Origin: Chersky-840 sp050011815
GTDB taxonomy: Bacteria > Actinomycetota > Acidimicrobiia > Acidimicrobiales > UBA8190
Direction: 5' to 3'
Assembly (NCBI GenBank): GCA_050011815.1
Contig: JBEKIJ010000007.1
Coordinates: 44,702 to 108,701 of the forward strand
Length of the DNA: 64,000 nt
Both the position numbers and the translations under genes were made by a program. The notes beneath the pieces are model-generated. The model was given only the letters and a program-made list of their open reading frames with translations, was not told the origin of the DNA and did no database searches. This document shows, piece by piece, positions 8,720 to 17,268 of the stretch. How positions within the stretch are numbered: the first letter of the stretch is position 1; the number at the start of each line of letters is the position of its first letter.

Positions 8720-9973
8720 ATGGCCCGTTCCACACCCCTCGCCGCGCAGCGCCGAGAGACCCGCCAGATCCACGTCGGGCCCGTCGCCGTGGGCGGGGGG
8801 GCACCGATCTCGGTGCAGTCGATGACGACCACGAAGACCGCCGACGTCGAGGGCACGCTGGCCCAGATCTACGCGCTGGCATCGGCGGGGGCAGACATCG
8901 TCCGCTGCACCTGCAACGAGAAGGAGGCGGCCGAGGGCCTGGCCCACATCGTGCCGCGATCGCCGGTTCCCATCATCGCCGACATCCATTTCCATCACGA
9001 GATGGCCCTCGCCGCCTTGGAGGCGGGCGTCCAGGGCCTTCGTCTCAACCCCGGGAACCTGCGCAAGGAGGCCGAGATCAAGCAGGTGGCCCAAGAGGCC
9101 AAAGATCGGGGCGTGCCCATCCGCATCGGCGTCAACGCCGGGTCGCTGCACCCCGACCTCTACCGGCGCTACGGGGGGGCCACCCCCGAGGCGCTCGTCG
9201 AGTCGGCGAGAATGGAGCTGGCCTATTTCGCCGAGGTCGACTTCGACGACGTGAAGATCTCGGTCAAGGCCTCCTCGGTCCCGCTCATGATCGAGTCGTA
9301 CCGCTTGGCGTCGGAGACCTTCGACTATCCCCTGCACCTCGGGGTGACCGAGGCCGGTCCTCCGCCGGCCGGGCTCGTGAAGGGCACCGCCGGCATCGGC
9401 ACACTGCTCGCCGAGGGCATCGGCGACACCATCCGGTACTCGCTCACCGCCGACCCCGTCGAGGAGGTGAGGGCGGGGCGGCAACTGCTCGAAGCCATGG
9501 GGCTCCGGGAGCGCAAGTCCGTGGACCTCATCGCCTGTCCCTCGTGTGGACGGGCCGAGATCGACGTGATCGGGGTGGCCCGTGCCGCCCAGGAAGCCCT
9601 GGAGTCGCGCCAGCTGCCCATCCAGGTGGCGGTCATGGGGTGCGTGGTGAACGGTCCGGGCGAGGCGCGCGAAGCGGACCTGGGCATCGCCGCAGGCCGT
9701 CGTCGCGGCCATCTCTTCATCAAGGGCAAGATCGTCCGCGTCGTGCCCGAGGACGAGATGGTGGCGGCTCTGGTGGAAGAAGCCGAGAAGCTCGTGGCTG
9801 AAGGGATCGACGCCCGCCTGGCCGCGGCCGACGCCGGGGCCGAGGCCGAGGCCGAAGCCGACCGCCGCATGCTCATCGAGGCCCAGGGCGATGACGCCAA
9901 CCACGCCGCCCAGAAGGTCGAGCTCATCCGCAAGACCATCGACGACGAGCACGAGAAGCCCGGACCGTCGTAG
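8720..9973 (+). CDS. ispG: 4-hydroxy-3-methylbut-2-en-1-yl diphosphate synthase
   Basis: Penultimate MEP-pathway enzyme, converting MEcPP to HMBPP with a [4Fe-4S] cluster. The N-terminal TIM-barrel motifs VGGGAPISVQSMTTTKT, ADIVRCTCN and GVQGLRLNPGN are clear. Cluster cysteines are Cys273 and Cys276 (CPSCGR) and Cys308 (GCVVNGPGEA). Length 417 aa. ATG 8720 has GGAGAAAGGGA about 9 nt upstream; the frame is open for a further 400 nt upstream, but that stretch overlaps rip and is not coding. A short Ala/Glu-rich tail follows the cluster domain. It converges on proS with a 23-nt gap and no evident terminator. Confidence 0.96.
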   Translation: MARSTPLAAQRRETRQIHVGPVAVGGGAPISVQSMTTTKTADVEGTLAQIYALASAGADIVRCTCNEKEAAEGLAHIVPRSPVPIIADIHFHHEMALAALEAGVQGLRLNPGNLRKEAEIKQVAQEAKDRGVPIRIGVNAGSLHPDLYRRYGGATPEALVESARMELAYFAEVDFDDVKISVKASSVPLMIESYRLASETFDYPLHLGVTEAGPPPAGLVKGTAGIGTLLAEGIGDTIRYSLTADPVEEVRAGRQLLEAMGLRERKSVDLIACPSCGRAEIDVIGVARAAQEALESRQLPIQVAVMGCVVNGPGEAREADLGIAAGRRRGHLFIKGKIVRVVPEDEMVAALVEEAEKLVAEGIDARLAAADAGAEAEAEADRRMLIEAQGDDANHAAQKVELIRKTIDDEHEKPGPS

Positions 9974-9996
9974 GGCCCCGCCCGAGTGAGCGCGCG

Positions 9997-11418
9997 CTAG
10001 TAGGCGCGGGCGACGACGGCGAGGAGCTCGGAGTCCGGGCCGTCCTCGTCGGCGTCGGGCAGCGTGCCGTCGGGCCTCGTGACGAGGCGGACCGTCACCC
10101 CGGCCTGGTTGAGCTGCGTCTCGCCCTCGGCGCCGAGGGCCCCCAGGGGGAGCACGGCGAAGCCGGTTCGAGAGGCCTCTTCGGCCTCGGCGATGGTGGA
10201 CACCTCGACGGTCTGGGCGCGGCGCCGTTCGAGCGCCTCGGCGAACAGGGCCGCCTGGGCTTCGCCCAGGGCGTCGCGCACCGAGGTCTCGAGCCCGCCG
10301 AGGGGCACCGTCGTCTTGGTCCCCGAGTCCCGGCGGACCAGCACGGCCTCATCGGCGGCGAGCTCGCGAGGACCCACTTCGACGCGCACGGGGACGCCTT
10401 TGAGCTCCCAGTCCACGACCCGGCGCCCGAACGAGGTCTCGGTGCGACCGTCGAGCTGGGTCCGTAGTCCGGCGTCGGCGAGGTCGGCGGCGATGAGGGC
10501 GGCTTTGTCCCCGGCGCCGTCCTCGTCACGGACCACCACCACGACCACCTGGATCGGGGCCAGGAGGGGGGGGACCCGCAGCCCGGCGTCGTCGCCGTGG
10601 GCCATGACCAGCGCGCCCATGAGCCTCGATGACGCACCCCACGAGGTCTGCCACACCAGGGTCTCGTTCCCCGACTCGTCGAGGAAGGTCGTGTTGAACA
10701 CCCGGGCGAAATTCTGCCCGAGCTCATGGCTGGTCCCCATCTGCAGTGCCTTGCCGTCGCGCATCATGGCTTCGCAGGTCCAGGTGGTGGTGGCACCCGA
10801 GAACCGTTCGCGCTCGGTCTTGCGTCCGGTGAGGATGGGGACGGCCAGCACGTTGACCATGAAGTCCTCGTACACGTCGCGCAGGATGCGGAGCGCGAAA
10901 TCCCGAGCCTCGGACTCCGTGGCGTGGGCGGTGTGTCCCTCTTGCCAGAGGAACTCCGTGGTCCGGAGGAAGAGGCGGGGGCGCAGCTCCCAGCGGACCA
11001 CGTTGGCCCACTGGTTGATCAGGAACGGCAGGTCCCGGTAGCTCTGGATCCACTTGGCGAAGTAGGCGTTGATGATGGTCTCACTGGTGGGACGGACCAC
11101 CACGGGCTCATCGAGCAGCTTGCCGCCCCCGTGGGTGACGACGGCGAGCTCGGGGCTGAAGCCCTCGAGGTGGGCCGCTTCCCGGTTGAGGTAGCTCTCG
11201 GGGATGAAGAGCGGGAAGTAGGCGTTGGGCACGCCCGCCGCCTTGATCCGGGCGTCGATCTCGGCCTGCATCCGCTCCCAGATGGAGTAGCCGTAGGGAC
11301 GGATGACCATGGTGCCGCGGACGGGCCCGTTGTCCGCCAGTTCGGCTTTGGCGAGGACGTCTTGGTACCACTGGGGGAAGTCGGTTGCCTGAGAGGCGAG
11401 GACGCTCTTGCGGGCCAT
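9997..11418 (-). CDS. proS: Prolyl-tRNA synthetase, archaeal/eukaryotic-like type
   Basis: Class II synthetase that charges tRNA-Pro. Motif 2 region (RWELRPRLFLRTTEFLWQEG), the MGTSHELGQNF loop and the proline-binding region are clear. The protein is 473 aa and lacks the roughly 180-residue editing insertion of the usual bacterial enzyme. It ends in Tyr (VARAY), as archaeal-type enzymes do. The start chosen is MARKSVLASQATDFPQWYQ; an upstream open frame to 11988 overlaps the rimP promoter and leader and is rejected. No Shine-Dalgarno is seen; a TAGCAT (11429-11434, - strand) lies 10 nt before the ATG, suggesting a very short leader. It is transcribed against its neighbours. Confidence 0.95.
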   Translation of the reverse strand: MARKSVLASQATDFPQWYQDVLAKAELADNGPVRGTMVIRPYGYSIWERMQAEIDARIKAAGVPNAYFPLFIPESYLNREAAHLEGFSPELAVVTHGGGKLLDEPVVVRPTSETIINAYFAKWIQSYRDLPFLINQWANVVRWELRPRLFLRTTEFLWQEGHTAHATESEARDFALRILRDVYEDFMVNVLAVPILTGRKTERERFSGATTTWTCEAMMRDGKALQMGTSHELGQNFARVFNTTFLDESGNETLVWQTSWGASSRLMGALVMAHGDDAGLRVPPLLAPIQVVVVVVRDEDGAGDKAALIAADLADAGLRTQLDGRTETSFGRRVVDWELKGVPVRVEVGPRELAADEAVLVRRDSGTKTTVPLGGLETSVRDALGEAQAALFAEALERRRAQTVEVSTIAEAEEASRTGFAVLPLGALGAEGETQLNQAGVTVRLVTRPDGTLPDADEDGPDSELLAVVARAY

Positions 11419-11594
11419 GGCGACCAGGATGCTACGGGCTGGGCACCGGGCCCCGGTGCGGTCGAGTTTCGGCCCGGGCGCCGAGTTCGGTCCGGCTCGG
11501 GTCCGAGAGCCTCTCGGCCTCGTCGGGGCGGCTCCAAAACCGCTCCGAGGCCTCCGCCGACGGTGGCCGCGCCCGAAAGGCCCAGGAGGGCGGC

Positions 11595-11603
11595 TGATAT
11601 ACT
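11595..11603 (+). promoter_or_regulatory. Extended -10 promoter of the rimP-nusA-infB operon
   Basis: TGATATACT is an extended -10 (TG, one base, then TATACT at 11598-11603). It stands out as the most AT-rich stretch of the proS-rimP intergenic region. No good -35 is seen 16-18 nt upstream, as is usual for extended -10 promoters. Transcription would begin near 11610, just before the leader hairpin. Confidence 0.6.
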
Positions 11604-11638
11604 TGCTGCGCTGTTGGTCCGGGGGGTGAAGGTGCGTT

Positions 11639-11664
11639 GAAGCGTGGGCAGCAGCCCACGCTTC
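11639..11664 (+). ncRNA. rimP leader stem-loop
   Basis: A perfect 11-bp stem (11639-11649 with 11654-11664) with a 4-nt AGCA loop lies between the promoter and rimP and is followed by the pyrimidine-rich TGCCTTTCT. Such hairpins are common ahead of rimP-nusA operons and could act as an attenuator regulated by the NusA that the operon encodes. The terminator-like form is seen in the sequence; the regulation is inferred. Confidence 0.6.
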
Positions 11665-11721
11665 TGCCTTTCTCCGGACGGTCCGTTGTCGAAGGCACCA
11701 GGCCATGGAGGGACGAGGGAG

Positions 11722-12291
11722 GTGGACGATCAGGTGGACGACGAGCTCTCTGACCTGCTCGCGTCCGCCGTCGCCCCCCTGGGCCTCGAACTGGTGGACC
11801 TCGAGCGCAGATCCACCTCGGTACGCGTCGTGGTGGACCGCGCCGGGGGAGTGGACCTCGAGGCCATCGCCGCGGCCACCCGTGCCGTCTCGGTGGTGCT
11901 CGACGCGCACGACCCTTTGCCCGGCCAGCGCTACACCCTCGAGGTCTCGAGCCCCGGGGTGGAGCGAAAACTGCGGACGCCGGGTCATTTCGCCCGCGCC
12001 ATCGGGGAAACGGTGAGCGTCCGGACCGTGGCCGGCGCCAAGGGCGAGCGCCGCCTGACGGGTCGGTTGACATCGGCCGACGCGGACGGGTTCGTCCTCG
12101 AGGCCGAGGATCTTCCCGGTGGCGAGCGCCGTCTGTCCTACGACGAGATCGAGCGGGCTCGGACGATTTTTGAATGGGGATCGAAATCCCCCGCCGCGGC
12201 GCGCCAGGGTGGGGCGCCGCGCCAGGCGGCCCGCCCCCAGCGGGCTGCGGCCAGAAAGCCTGCGGGAAGGAAGAAGGTGGCGACGCCATGA
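11722..12291 (+). CDS. rimP: Ribosome maturation factor RimP
   Basis: Assists 30S subunit maturation. The N-terminal domain (LGLELVDLE, RVVVDRAGGVDLEAIAAATRAVS) and LEVSSPGVERKL are the RimP signature, followed by an Sm-like C-terminal domain and a basic Ala/Arg/Lys tail. GTG 11722 or GTG 11734 could be the start. The second is better spaced from GAGGGAGG (11715-11722). An ATG at 11699-11710 is out of frame, and the open frame upstream runs through the leader hairpin. The TGA overlaps the nusA ATG (ATGA), so translation of nusA is coupled to rimP. Confidence 0.93.
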   Translation: MDDQVDDELSDLLASAVAPLGLELVDLERRSTSVRVVVDRAGGVDLEAIAAATRAVSVVLDAHDPLPGQRYTLEVSSPGVERKLRTPGHFARAIGETVSVRTVAGAKGERRLTGRLTSADADGFVLEAEDLPGGERRLSYDEIERARTIFEWGSKSPAAARQGGAPRQAARPQRAAARKPAGRKKVATP

Positions 12292-13577
12292 GCAAGGCCA
12301 ACTTCGAATTCATCGATGCGCTGACCCAGATCGCGCGTGACAAGGGAATCTCGGTCGAGGTTCTCCTCGACGCCCTGGCCAATGCCCTCGTCGCCGCCTA
12401 CAAGCGCATGCCCGGAGCGGCCGAGGAGGCCGTGGTCACCGTCGACCCCGAGTCGGGCGAGATCCGCGTCTACGGCCAGGAGCTCGACGAGGACGGCAAC
12501 GTCATCCGGGAGTGGGACGACACCCCCGACGACTTCGGTCGCATCGCGGCCCAGACCGCCAAGCAGGTCATCCTCCAGCGCATCCGTGAGGCCGAGCGCG
12601 ACCTCAAGTACGAGGAGTACGCCGGGCGCGAGGGCGACATCGTCACCGGCATCGTCCAGCAGACCGACAACCGCTACACCTTGCTCGACCTGGGCAAGGT
12701 CGAGGCGTTGCTGCCCCAGGCCGAGCAGGTGCCCTACGAGCGCTACGAGCACGGGGCCCGGTTGAAGGCCTACATCGTGGAGGTGCGCAAGACCACCAAG
12801 GGCCCCCAGATCGTGGTGAGCCGCTCCCACCCGGGCCTCGTCAAGCGGCTCTTCGAGCTGGAGGTCCCCGAGATCTCGTCGGGCGTGGTGGAGATCAGGG
12901 CCGCGGCGCGCGAGCCCGGGCACCGCACCAAGATCGCGGTGTGGTCCAACGATCCGAACGTCGACCCCGTCGGCGCGTGCGTGGGAGCCCGGGGGTCGCG
13001 CGTCAGGATGGTGACCAACGAGCTGCGCGGCGAGCGCATCGACGTCGTGCCCTTCGCAGACGACCCCGTCGAGTTCATCCAGGCCGCCCTCCAGCCGGCA
13101 CGGGTGCGCGAGGTCCGGCTCGACGATGACACCGGCATCGCCACGGTCGTGGTGAGCGACTACCAGCTCTCGCTCGCCATCGGCAAGGAGGGCCAGAACG
13201 CTCGCTTGGCGGCGCGGCTCACGGGATGGCGCATCGACATCAAGAGCGAGACCCAGCTCGCCGAGGAAGAGGCCGGCTACGGCGAGGAGTGGGCCGAAGG
13301 CGAGTGGGTGGAGAACGAGGCCGGCGAGATGGTGTGGCAGCCGGCCGAGGGTGGCGAGGCCGTGTCCGCGGCGGAGTGGTCGCGCGTGGCGTCGGGCGAG
13401 TCGACCGAGGAGAAGCCCGATGGTGCCCCGCCGGCGACCTCCGCCGAGGCCCCGGCAGAGGCGAGCGCAGCGGCGAGCGCAGAGGCCCCCGCAGCGGTGG
13501 GCGCCGAAGTGGAGGAGCCCAAGCCCGACGAGACGGTGGGGGCGGGCGAGCCGGGCGAGCCGGAGAGCGGCGCATAG
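12288..13577 (+). CDS. nusA: Transcription termination/antitermination factor NusA
   Basis: Binds RNA polymerase and nascent RNA. Domains in order are the N-terminal RNAP-binding domain (MSKANFEFIDALTQIA, LANALVAAYKR), an S1 domain (GREGDIVTGIVQQ, around residues 120-190), and two KH domains with GACVGARGSRVRMVTNELRG and LAIGKEGQNARLAARLTGW. The last 85 residues are Glu/Ala/Pro-rich and acidic; the C-terminal repeat domains of proteobacterial NusA are absent, as is normal for actinobacteria. Start ATG 12288 has GGAAGGAAGAAGG upstream and overlaps the rimP stop. Total length is 429 aa, longer than usual only because of the acidic tail. Confidence 0.96.
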   Translation: MSKANFEFIDALTQIARDKGISVEVLLDALANALVAAYKRMPGAAEEAVVTVDPESGEIRVYGQELDEDGNVIREWDDTPDDFGRIAAQTAKQVILQRIREAERDLKYEEYAGREGDIVTGIVQQTDNRYTLLDLGKVEALLPQAEQVPYERYEHGARLKAYIVEVRKTTKGPQIVVSRSHPGLVKRLFELEVPEISSGVVEIRAAAREPGHRTKIAVWSNDPNVDPVGACVGARGSRVRMVTNELRGERIDVVPFADDPVEFIQAALQPARVREVRLDDDTGIATVVVSDYQLSLAIGKEGQNARLAARLTGWRIDIKSETQLAEEEAGYGEEWAEGEWVENEAGEMVWQPAEGGEAVSAAEWSRVASGESTEEKPDGAPPATSAEAPAEASAAASAEAPAAVGAEVEEPKPDETVGAGEPGEPESGA

Positions 13578-13588
13578 GCCCGCGCCGC

Positions 13589-13912
13589 ATGTGCGTCGGC
13601 TGCCGACGGACCGCCGCGCCGGCCGAGCTGGTCCGCCTGTCGGTGGGGACCGACGGAACGCTGCTCGTCGGCCCCGGCCCCGGACGTGGTGCCTGGTTGT
13701 GCCGGAGCTCGCCGGGATGCCTCGAGCAGGCGCACCGTCGCCAGGCGTTGAGTCGGGCACTGCGTGGCGAAGTGGGGCCCGAAGCGGTGCGACGCCTCGG
13801 TGATCTGCTGGGAAGTGGTGTGGTACCGGGCCAGGCCGGTGCCCAGGTGTGCGAGGATGGTGGGTCGGGCCGGTTTGCCGGCTCGCCCCCGAACGAACGA
13901 GAAGGACCGTAG
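13589..13912 (+). CDS. ylxR: YlxR family (DUF448) RNA-binding protein
   Basis: Small nucleic-acid-binding protein encoded between nusA and infB in most Gram-positive bacteria; in some species it has been linked to RNase P or transcription. The family signature is at the N-terminus (MCVGCRRTAAPAELVRL), followed by GPGPGRGAWLC and the C-terminal helix (RRQALSRALRG). The last 40 residues are not conserved. ATG 13589 is 11 nt after the nusA stop, with no strong ribosome site, so it may be translated by coupling. infB follows after 6 nt. Confidence 0.85.
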   Translation: MCVGCRRTAAPAELVRLSVGTDGTLLVGPGPGRGAWLCRSSPGCLEQAHRRQALSRALRGEVGPEAVRRLGDLLGSGVVPGQAGAQVCEDGGSGRFAGSPPNEREGP

Positions 13913-13918
13913 GAGCCC

Positions 13919-16729
13919 TTGCCGAAGAAGATACGCGTCTACGAGCTGGCACGTGAGCTCGGCCTGACCAACAAGGAGGCCCTCGACCTCTGCGTGTCGT
14001 TGGGCATCGGGGTGAAGAGCCACTCCTCCTCGATCGAGGATGCCCAAGCTGACCGCGTCCGGAGGAAGGCCGACAGCGAGGGGTTGCGTCGCGCCGTCTC
14101 GCCCGAGGAGCCCGCCGAGCAGAAGCCGGCTCGAGCCACCACGACGAGGCCCGGACGGGTCCCCGCCGACCAGGCCGTGGCCGCCTCGACCGGGACCGAG
14201 GCGCCCGGCCCCGCCTCTCCGGCCCCCGCCGCCGGGGCACCGGCGCCGAGCGGTCCGGCCCCCGCCGCCCCACCCCCGGTCATGCCCACCCCCGACCGCC
14301 AGAGGCTCGTGACCAGCCGTCCCGCCAGCGAGGTGTCGGTGCCGCCCCCGTCCCCGGCACGCAGCGCCCCGCCGCTGGCGGCGCGCCCGTCCCCGGCGCC
14401 GCCCGCCCGCCCTCCCGCCGCGCCCCCCCGACCCGCCCCTCCCGCCGTGGCCGCGTCGGCCCCGGCTGCCCCGCCCGACCTCGGGGCGCCGCCGTCGCGA
14501 CCGGCCCCGGGATCGCCCCCGGCGCCTCGCGCCAATCCGCCCATGAGCTCGTCGGGTCGACCGATCCCTCCGCCTCCCGGGCCGCCCCGTGCCAACGGTC
14601 GACCGATCCCGCCGCCTCCGGGTCGGCGGGCGCCGGCCGGTGCCCCGCGTCCCGGCGGCGCCCCCGGTGGGGCCGGCCGCCCCGGGATGGGGAGTGGTCG
14701 CCCCGGCGGCGGTCCTCCCGGTCGAGGCGGGCCCGGTGGTGGTGGCGGTTTCGGGGGTCGACCCGGTGGTGGTGGCGGTTTCGGGGGTCGACCCGGTGGT
14801 GGTGGTGGCCCGCCCCCGCCCGGGTTGCGGGGTGGGCCCGGAGGACGGGGCCGTCCTCCCCAGCGCCGACCGCGCCGCCGTCGTCGGAATCTCGAGGAGC
14901 TCGAGCCGACGCAGCTGACCACCTACATGCCGTCGAACGCCCCGATACCCGACTTCGAGGTCATCGTGGAGCGTGGCTCGACGCCACGCGAGCTCGGGCC
15001 CAAGCTCAACCGGTCGGCGGGGGACGTGATCCGGTTCCTGCTGCTCCAGGGCGAGATGGTCACCGCCGCCCAGTCGCTCAGCGACGACATGATCGAGCTG
15101 TTCGCGGCCGAGCTCGGTGCGCAGATCCGCCTCGTCGACCGGGGCGAGGAGCAAGAGGCCGAGCTCCAGGCCAAGTACTTCGAAGAGGAAGAGGAAGAGC
15201 GCGAGGAGGACCTGCGGCCGCGTCCGCCCGTCGTGACCGTCATGGGCCACGTCGACCACGGCAAGACCCTGCTGCTCGACCGCATCCGCCACGCCAACGT
15301 GGTGGCCGGAGAAGCCGGCGGGATCACCCAGCACATCGGGGCGTACCAGACCGAAACGGGCGGACACCGGATCACCTTCATCGACACTCCCGGCCACCAG
15401 GCCTTCACCGCCATGCGGGCCCGTGGGGCCGAGGTCACCGACATCGTGGTGCTCGTGGTGGCGGCCGACGACGGGGTCATGCCCCAGACCGTCGAAGCCA
15501 TCTCCCATGCCCGGGCCGCCGATGTCCCCATCGTCGTGGCCATGAACAAGATCGACCGTGAAGACGCCGATGTGACCCGGGTGCTCCAGCAGCTCTCCGA
15601 GCAGGGCCTCACCCCCGAAGCCTGGGGCGGGGACACCATCGTGGTCCAGGTCTCCGCGCTGCAGAACGAGGGGATCGACGACCTCCTCGAGCAGCTGGCG
15701 GTGGTGGCCGAGCTCGAAGAGCTCCAAGCCAGTCCCGAAGCGCGTGGTCGGGGCGTGGTGCTCGAGGCGAACCTGGAGTCGGGCCGGGGGCCGGTGGCCA
15801 CGGTGATCGTCCAGAGCGGGACGCTGCGGGTGGGGGACTCGGTCGTGGCCGGCGCCGCCTGGGGCAAGGTCAAGGCGCTCATCGACGACCGGGGCGAGCA
15901 GGTCAAAGAGGCGCCCCCGTCGACGCCGGTGCAGGTGCTCGGCTTCTCCGAGCCCCCGGCCGCGGGCGACGAGTTCCGAGTGACCTCGGACCAGACCACG
16001 GCGCGGACCATCGGCGAGACCCGTGAGCATCGCTACCGGGTGGCCGGGCACGCCCCGTCGCCCACCGCACCGGGGGCCAAGCTCGAGGATCTCTTCGAGC
16101 AGATCCAGCGGGGTGAGGCGGCCACGCTCAACCTGATCCTCAAGAGCGACGTCCAGGGCACCCTGGAAGCCATCACCGACAGCCTGCGCAAACTCGAGCG
16201 ACCGGACGTGAAGCTGAGCTTCGTGCACCGGGGCGTGGGGGGGATCACCGAGTACGACGTGCAGTTGGCGGTGGCCTCCAATGCCACCATCATCGGCTTC
16301 AACGTGAGGCCCGACCGGCGCGCCCGGGAGATGGCGGTCGAACGGGGCGTCGGCATCCGGACCTATGAGGTGATCTACAAGCTCCTCGAGGACATCGAGG
16401 CGGCCATGGTCGGGATGCTCGCCCCCGAGTTCGAGGAGATCGTCACCGGTGAGGCCGAGGTGCGAGAGGTGTTCCGGGTGCCCCGCATCGGTGCGGTCGC
16501 CGGGTGCTACGTGCGCGACGGCGTCATCACACGGGGATCGAAGGTCCGCTTCTTGCGGGAGGGCGTCGTGATCTGGAAGGGCGCCATCAACTCCCTGCGC
16601 CGTTTCAAGGACGACGTGCGCGAGGTCCAGTCCGGCTTCGAGTGCGGGATCGGGCTCTCGGACTTCCAGGACCTGAAAGAAGGCGACATCATCGAGACCT
16701 TCGAGGAGCGCGAGATCCCCCGGACCTGA
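13919..16729 (+). CDS. infB: Translation initiation factor IF-2
   Basis: GTPase that brings fMet-tRNA to the 30S subunit. TTG start with AGGAG 3 nt upstream; the first residues (MPKKIRVYELARELGL) are the canonical IF2 N-domain. A Pro/Ala/Gly-rich linker covers about residues 55-325, then a second IF2 N-type domain (near 328-410). The GTPase domain begins at GHVDHGKT (442-449) with DTPGHQAF and NKID, followed by domains II-IV. Length is 936 aa. The linker contains an exact 30-bp duplication (see the repeat entry). It is co-transcribed with rimP, nusA and ylxR. Confidence 0.97.
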   Translation: MPKKIRVYELARELGLTNKEALDLCVSLGIGVKSHSSSIEDAQADRVRRKADSEGLRRAVSPEEPAEQKPARATTTRPGRVPADQAVAASTGTEAPGPASPAPAAGAPAPSGPAPAAPPPVMPTPDRQRLVTSRPASEVSVPPPSPARSAPPLAARPSPAPPARPPAAPPRPAPPAVAASAPAAPPDLGAPPSRPAPGSPPAPRANPPMSSSGRPIPPPPGPPRANGRPIPPPPGRRAPAGAPRPGGAPGGAGRPGMGSGRPGGGPPGRGGPGGGGGFGGRPGGGGGFGGRPGGGGGPPPPGLRGGPGGRGRPPQRRPRRRRRNLEELEPTQLTTYMPSNAPIPDFEVIVERGSTPRELGPKLNRSAGDVIRFLLLQGEMVTAAQSLSDDMIELFAAELGAQIRLVDRGEEQEAELQAKYFEEEEEEREEDLRPRPPVVTVMGHVDHGKTLLLDRIRHANVVAGEAGGITQHIGAYQTETGGHRITFIDTPGHQAFTAMRARGAEVTDIVVLVVAADDGVMPQTVEAISHARAADVPIVVAMNKIDREDADVTRVLQQLSEQGLTPEAWGGDTIVVQVSALQNEGIDDLLEQLAVVAELEELQASPEARGRGVVLEANLESGRGPVATVIVQSGTLRVGDSVVAGAAWGKVKALIDDRGEQVKEAPPSTPVQVLGFSEPPAAGDEFRVTSDQTTARTIGETREHRYRVAGHAPSPTAPGAKLEDLFEQIQRGEAATLNLILKSDVQGTLEAITDSLRKLERPDVKLSFVHRGVGGITEYDVQLAVASNATIIGFNVRPDRRAREMAVERGVGIRTYEVIYKLLEDIEAAMVGMLAPEFEEIVTGEAEVREVFRVPRIGAVAGCYVRDGVITRGSKVRFLREGVVIWKGAINSLRRFKDDVREVQSGFECGIGLSDFQDLKEGDIIETFEEREIPRT
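14732..14791 (+). repeat. 30-bp tandem duplication inside infB
   Basis: Two exact copies of a 30-bp unit (14732-14761 and 14762-14791) encode repeated Gly-rich blocks of the type PGGGGGFGGR in the IF2 linker. A third copy begins at 14792 and soon diverges. It is in frame and probably arose by slippage in disordered coding sequence. Confidence 0.85.
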
Positions 16730-16860
16730 GGGTCCCTCTCCGTTGCCGCCGTCCGCGGCCGTCGCCGTCGTCACGTCATGAGCCGCAGTGCCCGCCACCC
16801 CGTCGAGGGGCGGTGCTCGGTGGAAGTGCAGCAACTCGCGCCCGCAGAGGAGGTGGGGAA

Positions 16861-17268
16861 GTGCCCGGACGCCGACGCGAGAAAAAAGGCCCTCCGGCCT
16901 ACCCCCGCACAGCACGGGTCAACGAGGTCCTGCGCGAGGTGGTGGCGGAGGCGCTCGAGCGCATGGCCGACACCGACGACCGGCTCCGGCTCCTCACGGT
17001 GACCTCGGTGGACATCACACCCGATCTGTCCCGGGCCACGGTGTACCTGAGCTCACTGCCGCCGTCCGCGGTCGAGGCGCTGGGCGAGCAGCGGGCGCAG
17101 CTGCAGAGAACGATCGCGCGCCAGGTGCGGATGAAACGGACCCCGCTCCTGGTGTTCGAGTCGGACCCCGCCGTCGCCCACGGGCTGCGGGTGGAGGAGA
17201 TCCTGCGCAACCTGCGCGAGGCCCCGGGTGATGACGAGACCGGGGGAGACGATGCCCGGACCCGCTGA
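16861..17268 (+). CDS. rbfA: 30S ribosome-binding factor A
   Basis: Late 16S rRNA/30S maturation factor with a KH-like fold. Family features are RTARVNEVLREVVAEALERM, DDRLRLLTVTSVDITPDLSRATVYLS and the C-terminal RMKRTPLLVFESDPAVAHGL (the HGL..EEIL end is canonical). GTG 16861 is preceded by AGAGGAGG with 7-nt spacing, an excellent site. The 131-nt gap after infB holds no convincing gene; ylxP, often found there, is absent. The 3' end overlaps truB by 17 nt. Confidence 0.93.
   Translation: MPGRRREKKGPPAYPRTARVNEVLREVVAEALERMADTDDRLRLLTVTSVDITPDLSRATVYLSSLPPSAVEALGEQRAQLQRTIARQVRMKRTPLLVFESDPAVAHGLRVEEILRNLREAPGDDETGGDDARTR

Noticed and set aside
11419..11988. Upstream extension of the proS frame on the - strand
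   Set aside because: It would run through the rimP promoter, leader hairpin and coding start; the conserved ProRS N-terminus begins at 11418.
14732..14791. Repeat in infB considered as a CRISPR-like or mobile signature
   Set aside because: Only two contiguous in-frame copies with no spacers; it is a coding Gly-rich duplication.
13277..16915. Very long open frame on the - strand across nusA and infB
   Set aside because: It mirrors the high-GC codon pattern of the + strand genes nusA, ylxR and infB. Its translation is repetitive Gly/Arg/His-rich text with no domain.
16778..17002. Possible small gene between infB and rbfA
   Set aside because: Most of it overlaps rbfA in another frame, and it lacks similarity to YlxP or any known family.
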